Made by a program: the position numbers and the translations under genes. Below the pieces are notes generated by a model that saw only the letters and a program-made list of their open reading frames with translations, was not told the origin of the DNA and ran no database searches. Below, piece by piece: positions 16,677 to 25,197 of a stretch of 64,000 nt of DNA. The stretch's first letter is position 1. Each line of letters starts with the position of its first letter. Source of the DNA: Rufibacter latericius (GTDB taxonomy: Bacteria > Bacteroidota > Bacteroidia > Cytophagales > Hymenobacteraceae); the NCBI RefSeq assembly GCF_003721515.1, contig NZ_RJJD01000008.1:565666-629665 (forward strand), read 5' to 3'.

Positions 16677-18962
16677 ATGCGAGTTTCCTCTTTATATGTG
16701 GGCCTAGGTGCCCTGCTCCTTTTTCAGTGCTCCTCCCCTAAAAAGGCCGCTGAACCCGTGCTGCTGACCATTGGCCCCGAGAAAGTGCCGGTTTCTGAGT
16801 TCGCGTACGTGTACGAGAAAAACAACTCCAACCCAGACAGCGCGTTTTCCAGCGCCAGCGTGACCGAGTACCTGAACCTGTACACCAACTTCAAGCTGAA
16901 AGTGGCCGAGGCCAAAAGCCGCGGATTAGATACCACCCAGGCATTTCAGACCGAGTTAGGCGGGTACAAAGAGCAACTAGCCCAACCATTTCTGACGGAG
17001 AAAAGCGTCACTGACCAACTGGTGCGCGAGGCCTATGAGCGCCTGAAAAAAGAAGTAAACGCCACACATATCCTGGTTTCCGTAGACATGGAGGCCGATC
17101 CTAAAGACACCCTAGCCGCTTTTCAAAAGATCACTGATTTAAGAAACCAAGCCATAAACGGAACTCCGTTTGAGCAACTGGCCCAGCGCTACTCAGAAGA
17201 TCCATCGGCGAAGGAAAACAACGGCAACTTAGGCTTCTTTACGGCCCTGCAGATGGTGTACCCATTTGAGAACGCCGCCTTCAACACCCCGGTGGGGCAA
17301 ATTTCGCAGCCGGTAAGGACCCGTTTTGGGTACCACATCATCAAAGTGAACGAGGTGCGTCCCGCCCAGGGCGAGATCAAGGTAGCGCACATCATGGTAC
17401 GGGCCCAGCAAGGCTTGCCCAAAGCCGATTCTTTGGCTGCCAAAAAGAAAATCGATGAGATTTACAGCCGGGTTCAGCGCAAGGAAGACTGGAACAAACT
17501 GGCTTCCCAGTTCTCAGAAGACGCCGCCTCGGCTGACAACGGTGGGGAATTGCCTTGGTTTGGGACTGGTCGCATGATTCCTTCGTTTGAGGAGGCTGCT
17601 TTTGCCCTGGCTCAGCCGGGTGCTATTGCCCCTCCGGTGCAGACCGTCTACGGCTGGCACATCATTAAACTGTTGGAGCGCAAAGAACTGCCGACCTATG
17701 AGGAGATGGAAACCTCCCTGCGGAACCGCATTGCCAAAGACTCCCGCTCAGAACTGAACAAGGCCGCTTTCCTGCGCCGCATTAAGACGGAGAATAAGTT
17801 TCAGGAAAATCAACCTATCAAAACAGCCACGTTGCGCCTGGCAGATTCTACTTTGTTGGCGGGCAAATGGAAATTCAACGTTCCGGCCGAGCCTAAAAAC
17901 CTGCCTACCGCCACGCTGTTCTCCATCAATGGTAAAAACTTTACGGTAGGGAACTTCGCCACGTACATTGAGGCAAACCAGCGTCCGCGCCAGAATGCTT
18001 CGCCGGCACACGCCATGCAACTGTTGTATGACAAGTTTGTAGAAACCAGCCTACTGGACTATGAGCGGGAGCACCTGGAGGAAAAACACCCTGATTACCG
18101 TTTGCTGGTGAACGAGTACCATGACGGTATTCTGCTGTTCCAATTGATGGAGGAGAAAGTTTGGGCCAAAGCAGTGGAAGACACCGTGGGGCTCAAGGCC
18201 TTCTTTGAAGCAAACAAAGACAAATACATGTGGGGCGAACGCGCCCAGGCCACTATCCTAAGTGCCGCCAGCCCGGCCGTGATGGCCCAGGCGCAGGCCC
18301 AGATGACCGCAGGCAAGTTTCCGTCTACCAGAAACAAACCCGTGGATCTGTTATTCACCACGGGCAACACCACCTTGTCTAAAACGTCTACCACGCAATT
18401 AGACCAGCTGGCGACTGCCCTTGTAGCAGATACTTCCCTTAGCCTGGAAGTATCCGGGTTCATGGATTCCCGTGAAAGCGCTAACCAGAAGAATTCCACC
18501 CTTCCTACCCGCCGGGCGACAGCCGTAAAGAACTACCTTCAGCAGAAAGGAGTGAAACCCGAGAATATTAAGGTTGTTCCGGCTCCTGCCCAACTGGTAG
18601 GCACGCGCAGGGTGGCGTTGAAAGTGTATTCCTCAGACCTTCAGGTCTTGGCCGACAACCTGAATCAGGCGAATCCCTTGGCTTTGCAGGTGACCACCCG
18701 TAAGTTCCAGCGCGGCGAAAACAAGGTACTGGATGGCGTAACCTGGAAACCCGGCACTTACAACCTCACTTACGAAGGACGTCCCACCTGGATAAAAATC
18801 GACCAGGTAGAGGCTCCGGCGCCTAAAAAACTAAGTGAAACCCGCGGGGTAGTGATCTCAGATTACCAGAATTACCTGGAGCAGGAATGGATCAAAGAAC
18901 TCCGCCAGAAATATCCGGTAAGCGTGAACCAACCCGAAGTGCAGAAGCTTATTAAGAAGTAA
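16677..18962 (+). CDS. PpiC-type peptidyl-prolyl isomerase with OmpA-like domain, probable lipoprotein
   Basis: The start at 16677 gives 761 residues beginning with a signal sequence and Cys18 (LLFQCSS), a possible though unusual lipobox. Two parvulin domains follow at about residues 125-235 (ATHILVSVD, YSEDPSA, GNLGFFTA, FGYHIIKV) and 240-340 (VAHIMVRAQ, FSEDAASADNGGELPW, YGWHIIKLL). At residues 561-650 there is a degenerate OmpA-like peptidoglycan-binding segment: TTLSKTSTTQLDQLATAL, VSGFMDSRESANQKN and LPTRRATAVKNYLQQKGV. It likely assists outer-membrane protein folding in the periplasm. surA follows 110 nt downstream. Confidence 0.85.
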   Translation: MRVSSLYVGLGALLLFQCSSPKKAAEPVLLTIGPEKVPVSEFAYVYEKNNSNPDSAFSSASVTEYLNLYTNFKLKVAEAKSRGLDTTQAFQTELGGYKEQLAQPFLTEKSVTDQLVREAYERLKKEVNATHILVSVDMEADPKDTLAAFQKITDLRNQAINGTPFEQLAQRYSEDPSAKENNGNLGFFTALQMVYPFENAAFNTPVGQISQPVRTRFGYHIIKVNEVRPAQGEIKVAHIMVRAQQGLPKADSLAAKKKIDEIYSRVQRKEDWNKLASQFSEDAASADNGGELPWFGTGRMIPSFEEAAFALAQPGAIAPPVQTVYGWHIIKLLERKELPTYEEMETSLRNRIAKDSRSELNKAAFLRRIKTENKFQENQPIKTATLRLADSTLLAGKWKFNVPAEPKNLPTATLFSINGKNFTVGNFATYIEANQRPRQNASPAHAMQLLYDKFVETSLLDYEREHLEEKHPDYRLLVNEYHDGILLFQLMEEKVWAKAVEDTVGLKAFFEANKDKYMWGERAQATILSAASPAVMAQAQAQMTAGKFPSTRNKPVDLLFTTGNTTLSKTSTTQLDQLATALVADTSLSLEVSGFMDSRESANQKNSTLPTRRATAVKNYLQQKGVKPENIKVVPAPAQLVGTRRVALKVYSSDLQVLADNLNQANPLALQVTTRKFQRGENKVLDGVTWKPGTYNLTYEGRPTWIKIDQVEAPAPKKLSETRGVVISDYQNYLEQEWIKELRQKYPVSVNQPEVQKLIKK

Positions 18963-18996
18963 GCGGCAGAAGTTTCTTTTAATGAAGCGGTTTGCC

Positions 18997-19004
18997 TAGC
19001 TTTG
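18997..19004 (+). promoter_or_regulatory. -7 box TAGCTTTG upstream of surA-like gene
   Basis: The box is an exact TAnnTTTG match 69 nt before the surA-like ATG. No clear TTG is seen at -33. It would give the gene its own promoter in addition to read-through from the upstream isomerase. Confidence 0.4.
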
Positions 19005-19073
19005 TTTGTTTACCACTATACTATTTTTGCAAGAGAAGCGGTTCTATAGACAGCAACTGCTATACAGAATACC

Positions 19074-20426
19074 ATGAAAATCAGAATTTCTTTTTCTTCT
19101 TTCCTTAAAAGCCTTCTCCTACTATGTGTTCTGGGTTCTATGACGCAACGCGCAGAAGCCCAGCAAGCCACATTGATAGACAACATTGTGGCTAAAGTAG
19201 GAGGACATATCATTTTACGTTCAGAACTGGAGTTCCAGCACGCCAATGCGGTGGGCCAGGGCTATAAATCCCCTAACTTGCGGTGCGAGATTTTGCGGTC
19301 ATTGGTACAGAACAAGCTTCTGTTGGCCCGTGCCGAGGTAGACTCTGTCATTGTGGAAGAAAGCACCATCACTGCCGAGTTGGAGGGACGTCTGAACCAA
19401 TTCGTAGCCCAGATCGGGAGCCCTGAAAAACTGGAGGCTTACTACAACAAACCCATGAGCGAGATCAGAAGCGATCTGCGCCGCAGCCTCAAGGAGCAGT
19501 TGACCGTTCAGAAAATGGAGCGCGAGATTGCCGGTAAAATGAAGGTGACGCCCAAAGAGGTACAGCAATACTTCAACCGCATCCCTAAAGACAGCTTGCC
19601 CTATTTTTCCACTGAGGTAGAGGTAGGCCAAATTGTGAAGATTGCGCAGATTGGAACTGCGCAGAAACAGGCTGCTCGCGAGCAGCTGGAAGAAATCCGG
19701 AAGCGTATCTTGGCTGGGGAAGACTTTGCGGCTTTGGCCCGTCAGTACTCACAGGACCCAGGTTCCGGTGCCGCTGGTGGGGAGCTTGGTTTCTTCAAGA
19801 AACGGGAGTTGGTACCAGAGTACGAAGCTGCGGCGTTGAAACTGCAGCCCGGTGAAACCTCGCCCGTGATTGAGTCTATGTTCGGGTTCCACATCATCCA
19901 GTTGCTGGAGCGCCGCGGCGAAGAATTCAACACCCGCCACATCCTCATCAAACCAGCCACGGCTCAGGTAGACATGCAGCAGACCGCCCGTTTGCTGGAC
20001 AGCGTCCGGACTTTGGTCTCCACGGATAGCATGTCGTTCGCCAAGGCAGCCAAAGAGTTCTCAGATGACATGGCTACGAAAGGAAACGGGGGCATGATCA
20101 CCCTGCCTAACAGCCCCACTACCTACATCCCCGTGGACAAAGTGGATCCGTCGGTTTTCTTCGTGATCGATACAATGCAGGTAGGCTCTATCAGCGGGCC
20201 GCTTCCGTACCGCACCGAAGACGGGAAAGAGGCCATGCGCATCCTTTATCTGAAATCCAAGGCTTCTCCGCACCAGGCCAACATGCGGGACGATTATCAA
20301 AAAATTGCCGCTGCGGCCCTCGCCGACAAGCGCAACAAAGCCATTAGTGAGTGGTTTGAGAAAAACAAGGAAACGGTTTTCGTAGACATCGTTCCTGATT
20401 TCAAAACTTGTAGTTTAGACGACTAA
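19074..20426 (+). CDS. SurA-like periplasmic chaperone/peptidyl-prolyl isomerase
   Basis: The product has 450 residues with a signal peptide ending near AEAQQ. The N-terminal chaperone region starts with LIDNIVAKVGGHIILRSELE, typical of SurA. Parvulin domain 1 is at about residues 175-285 (GQIVKIAQ, YSQDPGSGAAGGELGFF, MFGFHIIQLLERRG); a second, weaker one follows (FNTRHILIKP, EFSDDMATKGNGGMI). It escorts outer-membrane beta-barrel precursors in the periplasm. It lies between the two-parvulin lipoprotein and a MoxR gene that begins 10 nt after its stop. Confidence 0.92.
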   Translation: MKIRISFSSFLKSLLLLCVLGSMTQRAEAQQATLIDNIVAKVGGHIILRSELEFQHANAVGQGYKSPNLRCEILRSLVQNKLLLARAEVDSVIVEESTITAELEGRLNQFVAQIGSPEKLEAYYNKPMSEIRSDLRRSLKEQLTVQKMEREIAGKMKVTPKEVQQYFNRIPKDSLPYFSTEVEVGQIVKIAQIGTAQKQAAREQLEEIRKRILAGEDFAALARQYSQDPGSGAAGGELGFFKKRELVPEYEAAALKLQPGETSPVIESMFGFHIIQLLERRGEEFNTRHILIKPATAQVDMQQTARLLDSVRTLVSTDSMSFAKAAKEFSDDMATKGNGGMITLPNSPTTYIPVDKVDPSVFFVIDTMQVGSISGPLPYRTEDGKEAMRILYLKSKASPHQANMRDDYQKIAAAALADKRNKAISEWFEKNKETVFVDIVPDFKTCSLDD

Positions 20427-20436
20427 ATCCCCTTCT

Positions 20437-21402
20437 ATGCCTCCCTTTGCCTCTGACAAAGAAGCCGCAGATGCGCTTCACCATGCCTACAAGCGTCTGA
20501 CCGCTGAGATCTCCCAAACCATAATTGGCCAGGAGGAAGTGGTGAAACTGGTGCTGACCGCCGTTTTTTGTCAGGGGCACTGTTTATTGGTAGGAGTACC
20601 GGGCCTAGCCAAGACGCTGCTCATCCAGACCATCTCCAACTCGCTGGACCTGTCGTTCAACCGCGTGCAGTTCACCCCAGATTTGATGCCTTCTGACATT
20701 TTGGGCTCCGAAACGCTGGACCAGAACCGCCATTTCCAGTTTGTGAAGGGCCCCGTGTTCGCCAACATTGTGTTAGCGGATGAGATCAACCGGACTCCGC
20801 CTAAAACACAGGCAGCCCTGTTGGAAGCCATGCAGGAATACTCGGTAACGGTAGCCGGTCATCATTACAACCTGCCGCGTCCTTTCTTTGTACTGGCTAC
20901 TCAGAACCCCATTGAGCAGGAAGGAACGTACCCCCTCCCTGAAGCCCAGCTAGACCGTTTCATGTTCCACGTGGCCCTGGAATACCCCAGCTATGAGGCA
21001 GAGCTGCAGATTGTCAAGAACACCACCGGCGACCGCAAACATACCCCTACCGTGGTTCTGCACGGCGAAGAAATCACCGCTTTCCAGCAACTGGTGCGCC
21101 GCGTACCCGTGACCGACAATGTGGTGGAGTATGCCGTCAAACTCGTTCACAAAACCCGTCCTAACACCCAACTGGCAGGGCCGCAAACAAATCAGTACCT
21201 GGAGTGGGGCGCCGGACCACGCGCATCGCAGCACCTGATCATGGGTGCCAAGTGCAACGCCCTCATCCGCGGAAAATATTCTCCGGATATCGAGGACGTG
21301 CAGGCCGTTGCTACTCCCATCCTTCGCCACCGCTTGGTTCGTAACTTCAAAGCCGAGGCAGAGGGCATCACGGTAGAACAAATCATAAAAGGATTACTGT
21401 AA
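20437..21402 (+). CDS. MoxR-family AAA+ ATPase
   Basis: This 321-residue MoxR AAA+ protein has Walker A GVPGLAKT near residue 54, the Walker B region IVLADEINRTPPKTQAALL, sensor 1 ATQNPIEQEGTYPLPEAQLD and the C-terminal lid with GPRASQHLIMGAKCNAL. MoxR ATPases usually work with VWA-domain proteins as chaperones that insert cofactors or mature envelope complexes. No VWA gene is adjacent; instead the gene is 10 nt behind the SurA-like gene, suggesting co-expression with envelope folding factors. Confidence 0.93.
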   Translation: MPPFASDKEAADALHHAYKRLTAEISQTIIGQEEVVKLVLTAVFCQGHCLLVGVPGLAKTLLIQTISNSLDLSFNRVQFTPDLMPSDILGSETLDQNRHFQFVKGPVFANIVLADEINRTPPKTQAALLEAMQEYSVTVAGHHYNLPRPFFVLATQNPIEQEGTYPLPEAQLDRFMFHVALEYPSYEAELQIVKNTTGDRKHTPTVVLHGEEITAFQQLVRRVPVTDNVVEYAVKLVHKTRPNTQLAGPQTNQYLEWGAGPRASQHLIMGAKCNALIRGKYSPDIEDVQAVATPILRHRLVRNFKAEAEGITVEQIIKGLL

Positions 21403-21406
21403 GCTG

Positions 21407-21441
21407 CTTTCAGCCTCTTTTGAAAATAAGAGGCCTAAAAC
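21407..21441. repeat. Dispersed palindromic element, copy 9
   Basis: The left arm is CTTTCAGCCTCTTTTG and the right arm AAAATAAGAGGCCTAAAAC. It starts 4 nt after the moxR stop. Confidence 0.6.
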
Positions 21442-21559
21442 ATCCTTTCCGCCTTTCGGAAGGCTAAGATTCATCTTGCGCCAAAAAGAGCAAAGCGCCT
21501 CGCTCTGGCTTCCCTGATGAGAAAAAGATGCAAAGAAAGCCTACGGTTTACCTATCCCT

Positions 21560-21595
21560 GTTTTCGGATTTATTTCCCGGAAACAGTCTTAAAAC
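21560..21595. repeat. Dispersed palindromic element, copy 10
   Basis: The left arm GTTTTCGGATTTATTTCC pairs with the right arm CGGAAACAGTCTTAAAAC. It is the second copy within 155 nt in the moxR-21688 interval. Confidence 0.6.
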
Positions 21596-21652
21596 AACAT
21601 ATGCCTGAATAGTCAGGCAACACCGGGTGGTGAAAAAGAGTAACGCATTGTG

Positions 21653-21660
21653 TACTTTTG
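21653..21660 (+). promoter_or_regulatory. -7 box TACTTTTG
   Basis: The box is an exact TAnnTTTG match 27 nt upstream of the ATG at 21688. Its position argues for that start rather than the in-frame TTG at 21658 inside the box. Confidence 0.45.
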
Positions 21661-21687
21661 CCCCCGATTTCTTATAACATACACCGC

Positions 21688-22116
21688 ATGGAAGCAGCAG
21701 CTCTTTACGAACGCTTTGAAAATAACCTGGAAACCATTTTCTCTTACATCAAGAGAGGCCTGGATGTTCGCACTACGCCTTACAACATCTCCATGCCCTT
21801 GGAGCTGAACCTGCTCTGCGATGTTCTGACCCACGCGGGGTTCCCCTGCCGGATAACCAAAGACGGGTTCGATGCTTTGGTGGAGTTCCACGAGCTGTAC
21901 CTACAGCAAGGCAACCGTGTTTCTGAGGTGATGCACCGCATTCTGGAAGATAAACGCGCCTATCTGCGTACCCCTGAGGGAACCGTGCTGCTGAAAGAAC
22001 AATTGATCCGGCGGTTGGAGTATTTCAACGAGATCGCGCATTCCATGGAAGTGATTGCCCGCTTGCAGCAACTGGGTAGCCCTTTGCAGTACAACTATCC
22101 TTTCCTGAACAAATAA
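21688..22116 (+). CDS. Hypothetical cytoplasmic protein, all-helical
   Basis: I do not recognise this 142-residue protein. It has no signal or membrane segment. Predicted helices dominate (AAALYERFENNLETIFSYIK, VSEVMHRILEDKRAYL, LIRRLEYFNEIAHSMEVIA), and it ends with NYPFLNK. The start at 21688 is favoured by the promoter box just upstream. It is convergent with the TIGR02588 gene, separated by a terminator hairpin. Confidence 0.7.
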   Translation: MEAAALYERFENNLETIFSYIKRGLDVRTTPYNISMPLELNLLCDVLTHAGFPCRITKDGFDALVEFHELYLQQGNRVSEVMHRILEDKRAYLRTPEGTVLLKEQLIRRLEYFNEIAHSMEVIARLQQLGSPLQYNYPFLNK

Positions 22117-22174
22117 CTATATCCTGCTTACTAACCAGGAACAAACTTTCTTGTTAGAAAGCACAGCATTTCAC

Positions 22175-22214
22175 GAGCGGGGCTTATCAGGATAAATTCT
22201 GGTGAGCCCCGCTC
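22175..22214. terminator. Bidirectional terminator between convergent genes
   Basis: GAGCGGGGCT (22175-22184) and AGCCCCGCTC (22205-22214) pair perfectly over a 20-nt loop. It lies 58 nt after the plus gene stop and next to the minus gene stop at 22220. Confidence 0.65.
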
Positions 22215-22219
22215 CTACG

Positions 22220-22597
22220 TTAAGGCTTGTTATACCCCAAGATGTGGACAGACATCTTCTGGTCTGCCTGTCGAGGCTTCTTGAACGTGATCCAAGCCTC
22301 CTGTATGCTTTCTTTTGGTGCTATGGGAAATCGCACCTCAGCTTTGTCAATTTCCTTTCCTTTGTGGAGCAGAGTGATCTCCAGCAAGACGTTTTCGGCG
22401 GTCTGTTCGCCCTGGTTCACCAGTTCTACCCGGTGGATGTTCTGGTGGGGTCTCCCCTTCTCGGGGAATATCTTCACCTGAAGGTCCGGTGGGGTGTGTT
22501 CATAGTGGAAGGCCTTCACCCCCAGGTAACCCAGCAGGGCAAGAATCAGCAAGACGCTCAGGCCAAACACAAACCACTCCAGCGGATTTTTTTTCAT
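22220..22597 (-). CDS. TIGR02588-family membrane-anchored protein
   Basis: Starting at the ATG at 22597, which is preceded by AAAGGAAGC, the protein has 125 residues: one N-terminal membrane helix (WFVFGLSVLLILALLGYLGV) and a beta-rich soluble domain (LQVKIFPEKG, HRVELVNQGEQTAENVLLEI, ESIQEAWITFKKP). This matches the uncharacterised family TIGR02588, which pairs with TIGR02587 proteins; the TIGR02587 gene ends 10 nt upstream. The soluble part resembles a small immunoglobulin-like domain outside the membrane. The function is unknown. Confidence 0.8.
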   Translation of the reverse strand: MKKNPLEWFVFGLSVLLILALLGYLGVKAFHYEHTPPDLQVKIFPEKGRPHQNIHRVELVNQGEQTAENVLLEITLLHKGKEIDKAEVRFPIAPKESIQEAWITFKKPRQADQKMSVHILGYNKP

Positions 22598-22607
22598 AAA
22601 GCTTCCT

Positions 22608-23495
22608 TTATTTATACTCCTGGTCAAACAAGAAACGGCCCGCCGAGGCTCCTAAGGCAGAAACCAGCCCCAGCACCACGGTAGCCTCGGTACAGGCCTG
22701 TAATCCCACTCCTTCAAACCTCCCGAAGAACCACAACGCCCCGGCCGAGGTGCAGAACGCGGTTGCATACGTGATGCTCAGGCCATACACTACCTCTAGA
22801 AAGGTGGGAGGCTCATTGGCAGGGGTTTCATAAGATCCCCTGAACCCCACGTAAAAAAGAATAGCTGCACTCAAGGTAAGTGACACCAGGAAGACCAGCA
22901 ACAACTGAAGCGGCGTGGCATCTGAAGAGATTTTCATCACTTCTTCGGTGGGGGCCACATTTGCCCCGAACAGCAAACTGGCGCAGGTAGCCAACATGAT
23001 CTGCTCCAGGGTTGAGGCCGGACCTTCGTCTTGCTTGGCCAGGATACTTTCCTGTGGTTTCTTTTCCTCAGATTCGTCTTCCTCTTCCTCCCCACTCGTG
23101 CCTAACTGTGCCGTACCAATGGAAACCCCGATGGCGATAGGCATGGCCTCGATCACCGTCATGTACACAATGCGTTCTAGGGACATGTCATAGATTTGTA
23201 CCACCCCCAACAACCATAGAAAAAGGAAGGCCAGCACCAGGCCCAGCCCCATTTCCTCAATGGAATCAACGGCTATCTCTTTCCAGGAAGCACTGGAGCG
23301 CAGGCCAGCATAAGTATTGTAGCCCAGCAGCGAGACCGACGTCACCAGGATGTACAGCAACAGCAGCCACGGAGACACGGTAAAACTGGTCCACCAGATC
23401 TCCATGGTATACAGCATGGGCAAACTGAAAAGCAAGCCTCCTATGACGCCTCGGCCGTACTCCTGCAACGATTGGTAAATAGTCTTTTCCTGCAT
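22608..23495 (-). CDS. TIGR02587-family multipass membrane protein
   Basis: This 295-residue integral membrane protein has about seven hydrophobic helices, opening with YGRGVIGGLLFSLPMLYTMEIWW. It has an acidic/charged cytoplasmic insertion (EEEEDESEEKKP near residues 136-147) between transmembrane segments. It matches the uncharacterised TIGR02587 family and lies directly upstream of the TIGR02588 gene in an apparent two-gene operon. No catalytic motif is visible, so a complex of the two proteins in the inner membrane is only an inference. Confidence 0.82.
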   Translation of the reverse strand: MQEKTIYQSLQEYGRGVIGGLLFSLPMLYTMEIWWTSFTVSPWLLLLYILVTSVSLLGYNTYAGLRSSASWKEIAVDSIEEMGLGLVLAFLFLWLLGVVQIYDMSLERIVYMTVIEAMPIAIGVSIGTAQLGTSGEEEEDESEEKKPQESILAKQDEGPASTLEQIMLATCASLLFGANVAPTEEVMKISSDATPLQLLLVFLVSLTLSAAILFYVGFRGSYETPANEPPTFLEVVYGLSITYATAFCTSAGALWFFGRFEGVGLQACTEATVVLGLVSALGASAGRFLFDQEYK

Positions 23496-23519
23496 GTTTT
23501 CCGAAAATCAGGGTAAAAC
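23496..23519. repeat. Dispersed palindromic element, copy 11 (short)
   Basis: A truncated form, GTTTTC then CGAAAATCAGGGTAAAAC; the outer left arm is missing. It abuts the start codon of the TIGR02587 gene. Confidence 0.5.
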
Positions 23520-23577
23520 AAAGCGTCAGTTTCTCGGCATTTCCTTTCTGCCTGGTTGCCCAGGCGAGGAGCAAAGA

Positions 23578-24444
23578 TTACTGGTGTTCCTCCTTGATCT
23601 GGGTATGCCCGTCCTGGCTATGTTGGGTGCGCAGTTCTCCCTGGGGTTCCTGGGTCAGGTTAGAAGGTACTTCATCGCCTACGGGTCCTTTGGCAACCGT
23701 GATGCCGCCATCCACGAAGTACAGGGCCCCGGTCACGTAGGAGGCTTCATCAGAAGCGATAAAAGCATAGACATTGGCTACTTCCTCGGGAGTGCCGCGG
23801 CGGCCCAGGGGCGTGGCCTGCACCATCGTTTTTTCCATTTTGCTGTCCATTGGGCCGGTCTCTTTGTGGGTCCAGGCGGTGTCAATGGGCCCAGGGCAGA
23901 CACAGTTGCACCGAACGCCAAACTGGGCCTGTTCTACGGCCAGTCCGCGCATGAAAGCATGGTTAAAGCCTTTGGTGCCGCCGTACGGTGTGTTCTGGGC
24001 AATCCCGATTAGGCCGGCCTCTGAACCCGCTGACACAATATTGCCCCGGGTCTTGTGAAGTTCCGGCAGCGCGGCGCGGCTCATCATGAAGGTAGAAGCC
24101 ACATTATGGCGCAGCATGTAGTCAAAAGCCTCGGTGGGGTAGTCCTGCAGCAAAGAAGTGGTGGGGAACACACCGGCGTTGTTGATGAGGATGTCCAGTT
24201 TACCGTACTGCTTCACGGCCAACTCCACACACCTTTTGGCATTCGCCTCCAGCGAAATATCGCCGGTGAATTCAATGGCGGTGCCTCCTTCCTCCCGGAT
24301 AGCCTTGGCAACATCGGCCACTGGATCTTCGGGGAACCCGCACACCACCACTTTGGCACCTTCCCTGGCAAACTTTTTGGCGATGGCTTCGCCTATACCG
24401 GTCCCGCCGCCGGTTACAATGGCAACTTTATCTTGTAATCTCAT
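23578..24444 (-). CDS. SDR-family oxidoreductase
   Basis: The start is set at the ATG at 24444 (RLQDKVAIVTGG); a longer open frame to 24636 has no family match. The 288-residue protein has the Rossmann motif TGGGTGIGEAIA, NNAGVF, the catalytic Ser in VSAGSEAGL, YxxxK as YGGTK, and CPGPIDTAWT, a classical short-chain dehydrogenase/reductase. The typical C-terminal YVTGALYFVDGG is present, followed by an unusual hydrophilic tail of about 35 residues rich in Gln, Glu and His. The substrate is unknown. It is divergent from the GNAT gene. Confidence 0.92.
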   Translation of the reverse strand: MRLQDKVAIVTGGGTGIGEAIAKKFAREGAKVVVCGFPEDPVADVAKAIREEGGTAIEFTGDISLEANAKRCVELAVKQYGKLDILINNAGVFPTTSLLQDYPTEAFDYMLRHNVASTFMMSRAALPELHKTRGNIVSAGSEAGLIGIAQNTPYGGTKGFNHAFMRGLAVEQAQFGVRCNCVCPGPIDTAWTHKETGPMDSKMEKTMVQATPLGRRGTPEEVANVYAFIASDEASYVTGALYFVDGGITVAKGPVGDEVPSNLTQEPQGELRTQHSQDGHTQIKEEHQ

Positions 24445-24562
24445 GGAATGAAGTTGGTAGGTGAAACAATCTTCTGTTAACGGCCACTCCTGAGAATTTG
24501 TTGATTTTTGGAATCTACCGGCAAACTGTCTCGTACACCCAAAAAGATTATCCTTTCCGCTT

Positions 24563-25156
24563 ATGCAGTCTCCCATTACCTCTTCTGCCGTCCGAACTGA
24601 GATTTCAACCGAAAGGCTTTGGTTACTGCCGTACACCCAGGAGATGGCGCTTCAGTTCTGGCAGCTCCTGCACCAGAACCGGGCCCGCCTGCTCCCCGAT
24701 TTCCCTGACCGCACCTCCTCGGTCATTACCCTCCCTGACGCCCAGAACCGCATCAGGGTGTTTGCCTCGCAGCAGAAGGCCGGTGACCTGTATACGTTCG
24801 GGATCTGGCGCAAGGAGTTCCATGACTACGTAGGTGACATTACCCTGCGAAGACTGGCCCGCGGCAAACCGTTCTCAGAAGTGGGATATTACCTGGGAGA
24901 CAAGGCCGAAGGCAAGGGCTACGCCACCGAGGCGCTGAAAGCCATTGCCCGCTTCGCCTTCAGAGACCTCCAGATGGAGAGCATTAACCTACGCTGCGCC
25001 GAGACAAATCACCGGAGCCGTCGGGTAGCCGAACGCAGTGGCTTCACCCACTTGAAAACCTACACGCCCGTGCTCCAAGATCCCAACGGGGAAACTTTCC
25101 CGATTCAGGTATTCCAACTGAAGAAAGGCGATGTCAATGCCGCTTCGCTGCGGTAA
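24563..25156 (+). CDS. GNAT-family N-acetyltransferase (RimJ/RimL-like)
   Basis: This 197-residue acetyltransferase has ISTERLWLLPYTQEMALQFW at the start, typical of RimJ/RimL, the strand YVGDITLRR, the acetyl-CoA loop region EVGYYLGDKAEGKGYATEAL and the later stretch NLRCAETNHRSRRVAERSGF. Family members acetylate N-terminal residues of ribosomal proteins or small amines; the acceptor here is unknown. It is cytoplasmic. Confidence 0.9.
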   Translation: MQSPITSSAVRTEISTERLWLLPYTQEMALQFWQLLHQNRARLLPDFPDRTSSVITLPDAQNRIRVFASQQKAGDLYTFGIWRKEFHDYVGDITLRRLARGKPFSEVGYYLGDKAEGKGYATEALKAIARFAFRDLQMESINLRCAETNHRSRRVAERSGFTHLKTYTPVLQDPNGETFPIQVFQLKKGDVNAASLR

Positions 25157-25157
25157 C

Positions 25158-25193
25158 GTTTTGGGCCTGTTTTCAAGAAATGAGGTGGTAAAC
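25158..25193. repeat. Dispersed palindromic element, copy 12
   Basis: The left arm is GTTTTGGGCCTGTTTTC and the right arm AAGAAATGAGGTGGTAAAC. It lies between convergent genes and abuts both stops. Confidence 0.65.
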
Positions 25194-25197
25194 GGCT

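Noticed and set aside
23578-24636. Long N-terminal extension of the SDR protein
   Set aside because: The first 64 codons have no SDR similarity and run into the divergent promoter space; the ATG at 24444 precedes the canonical SDR opening.
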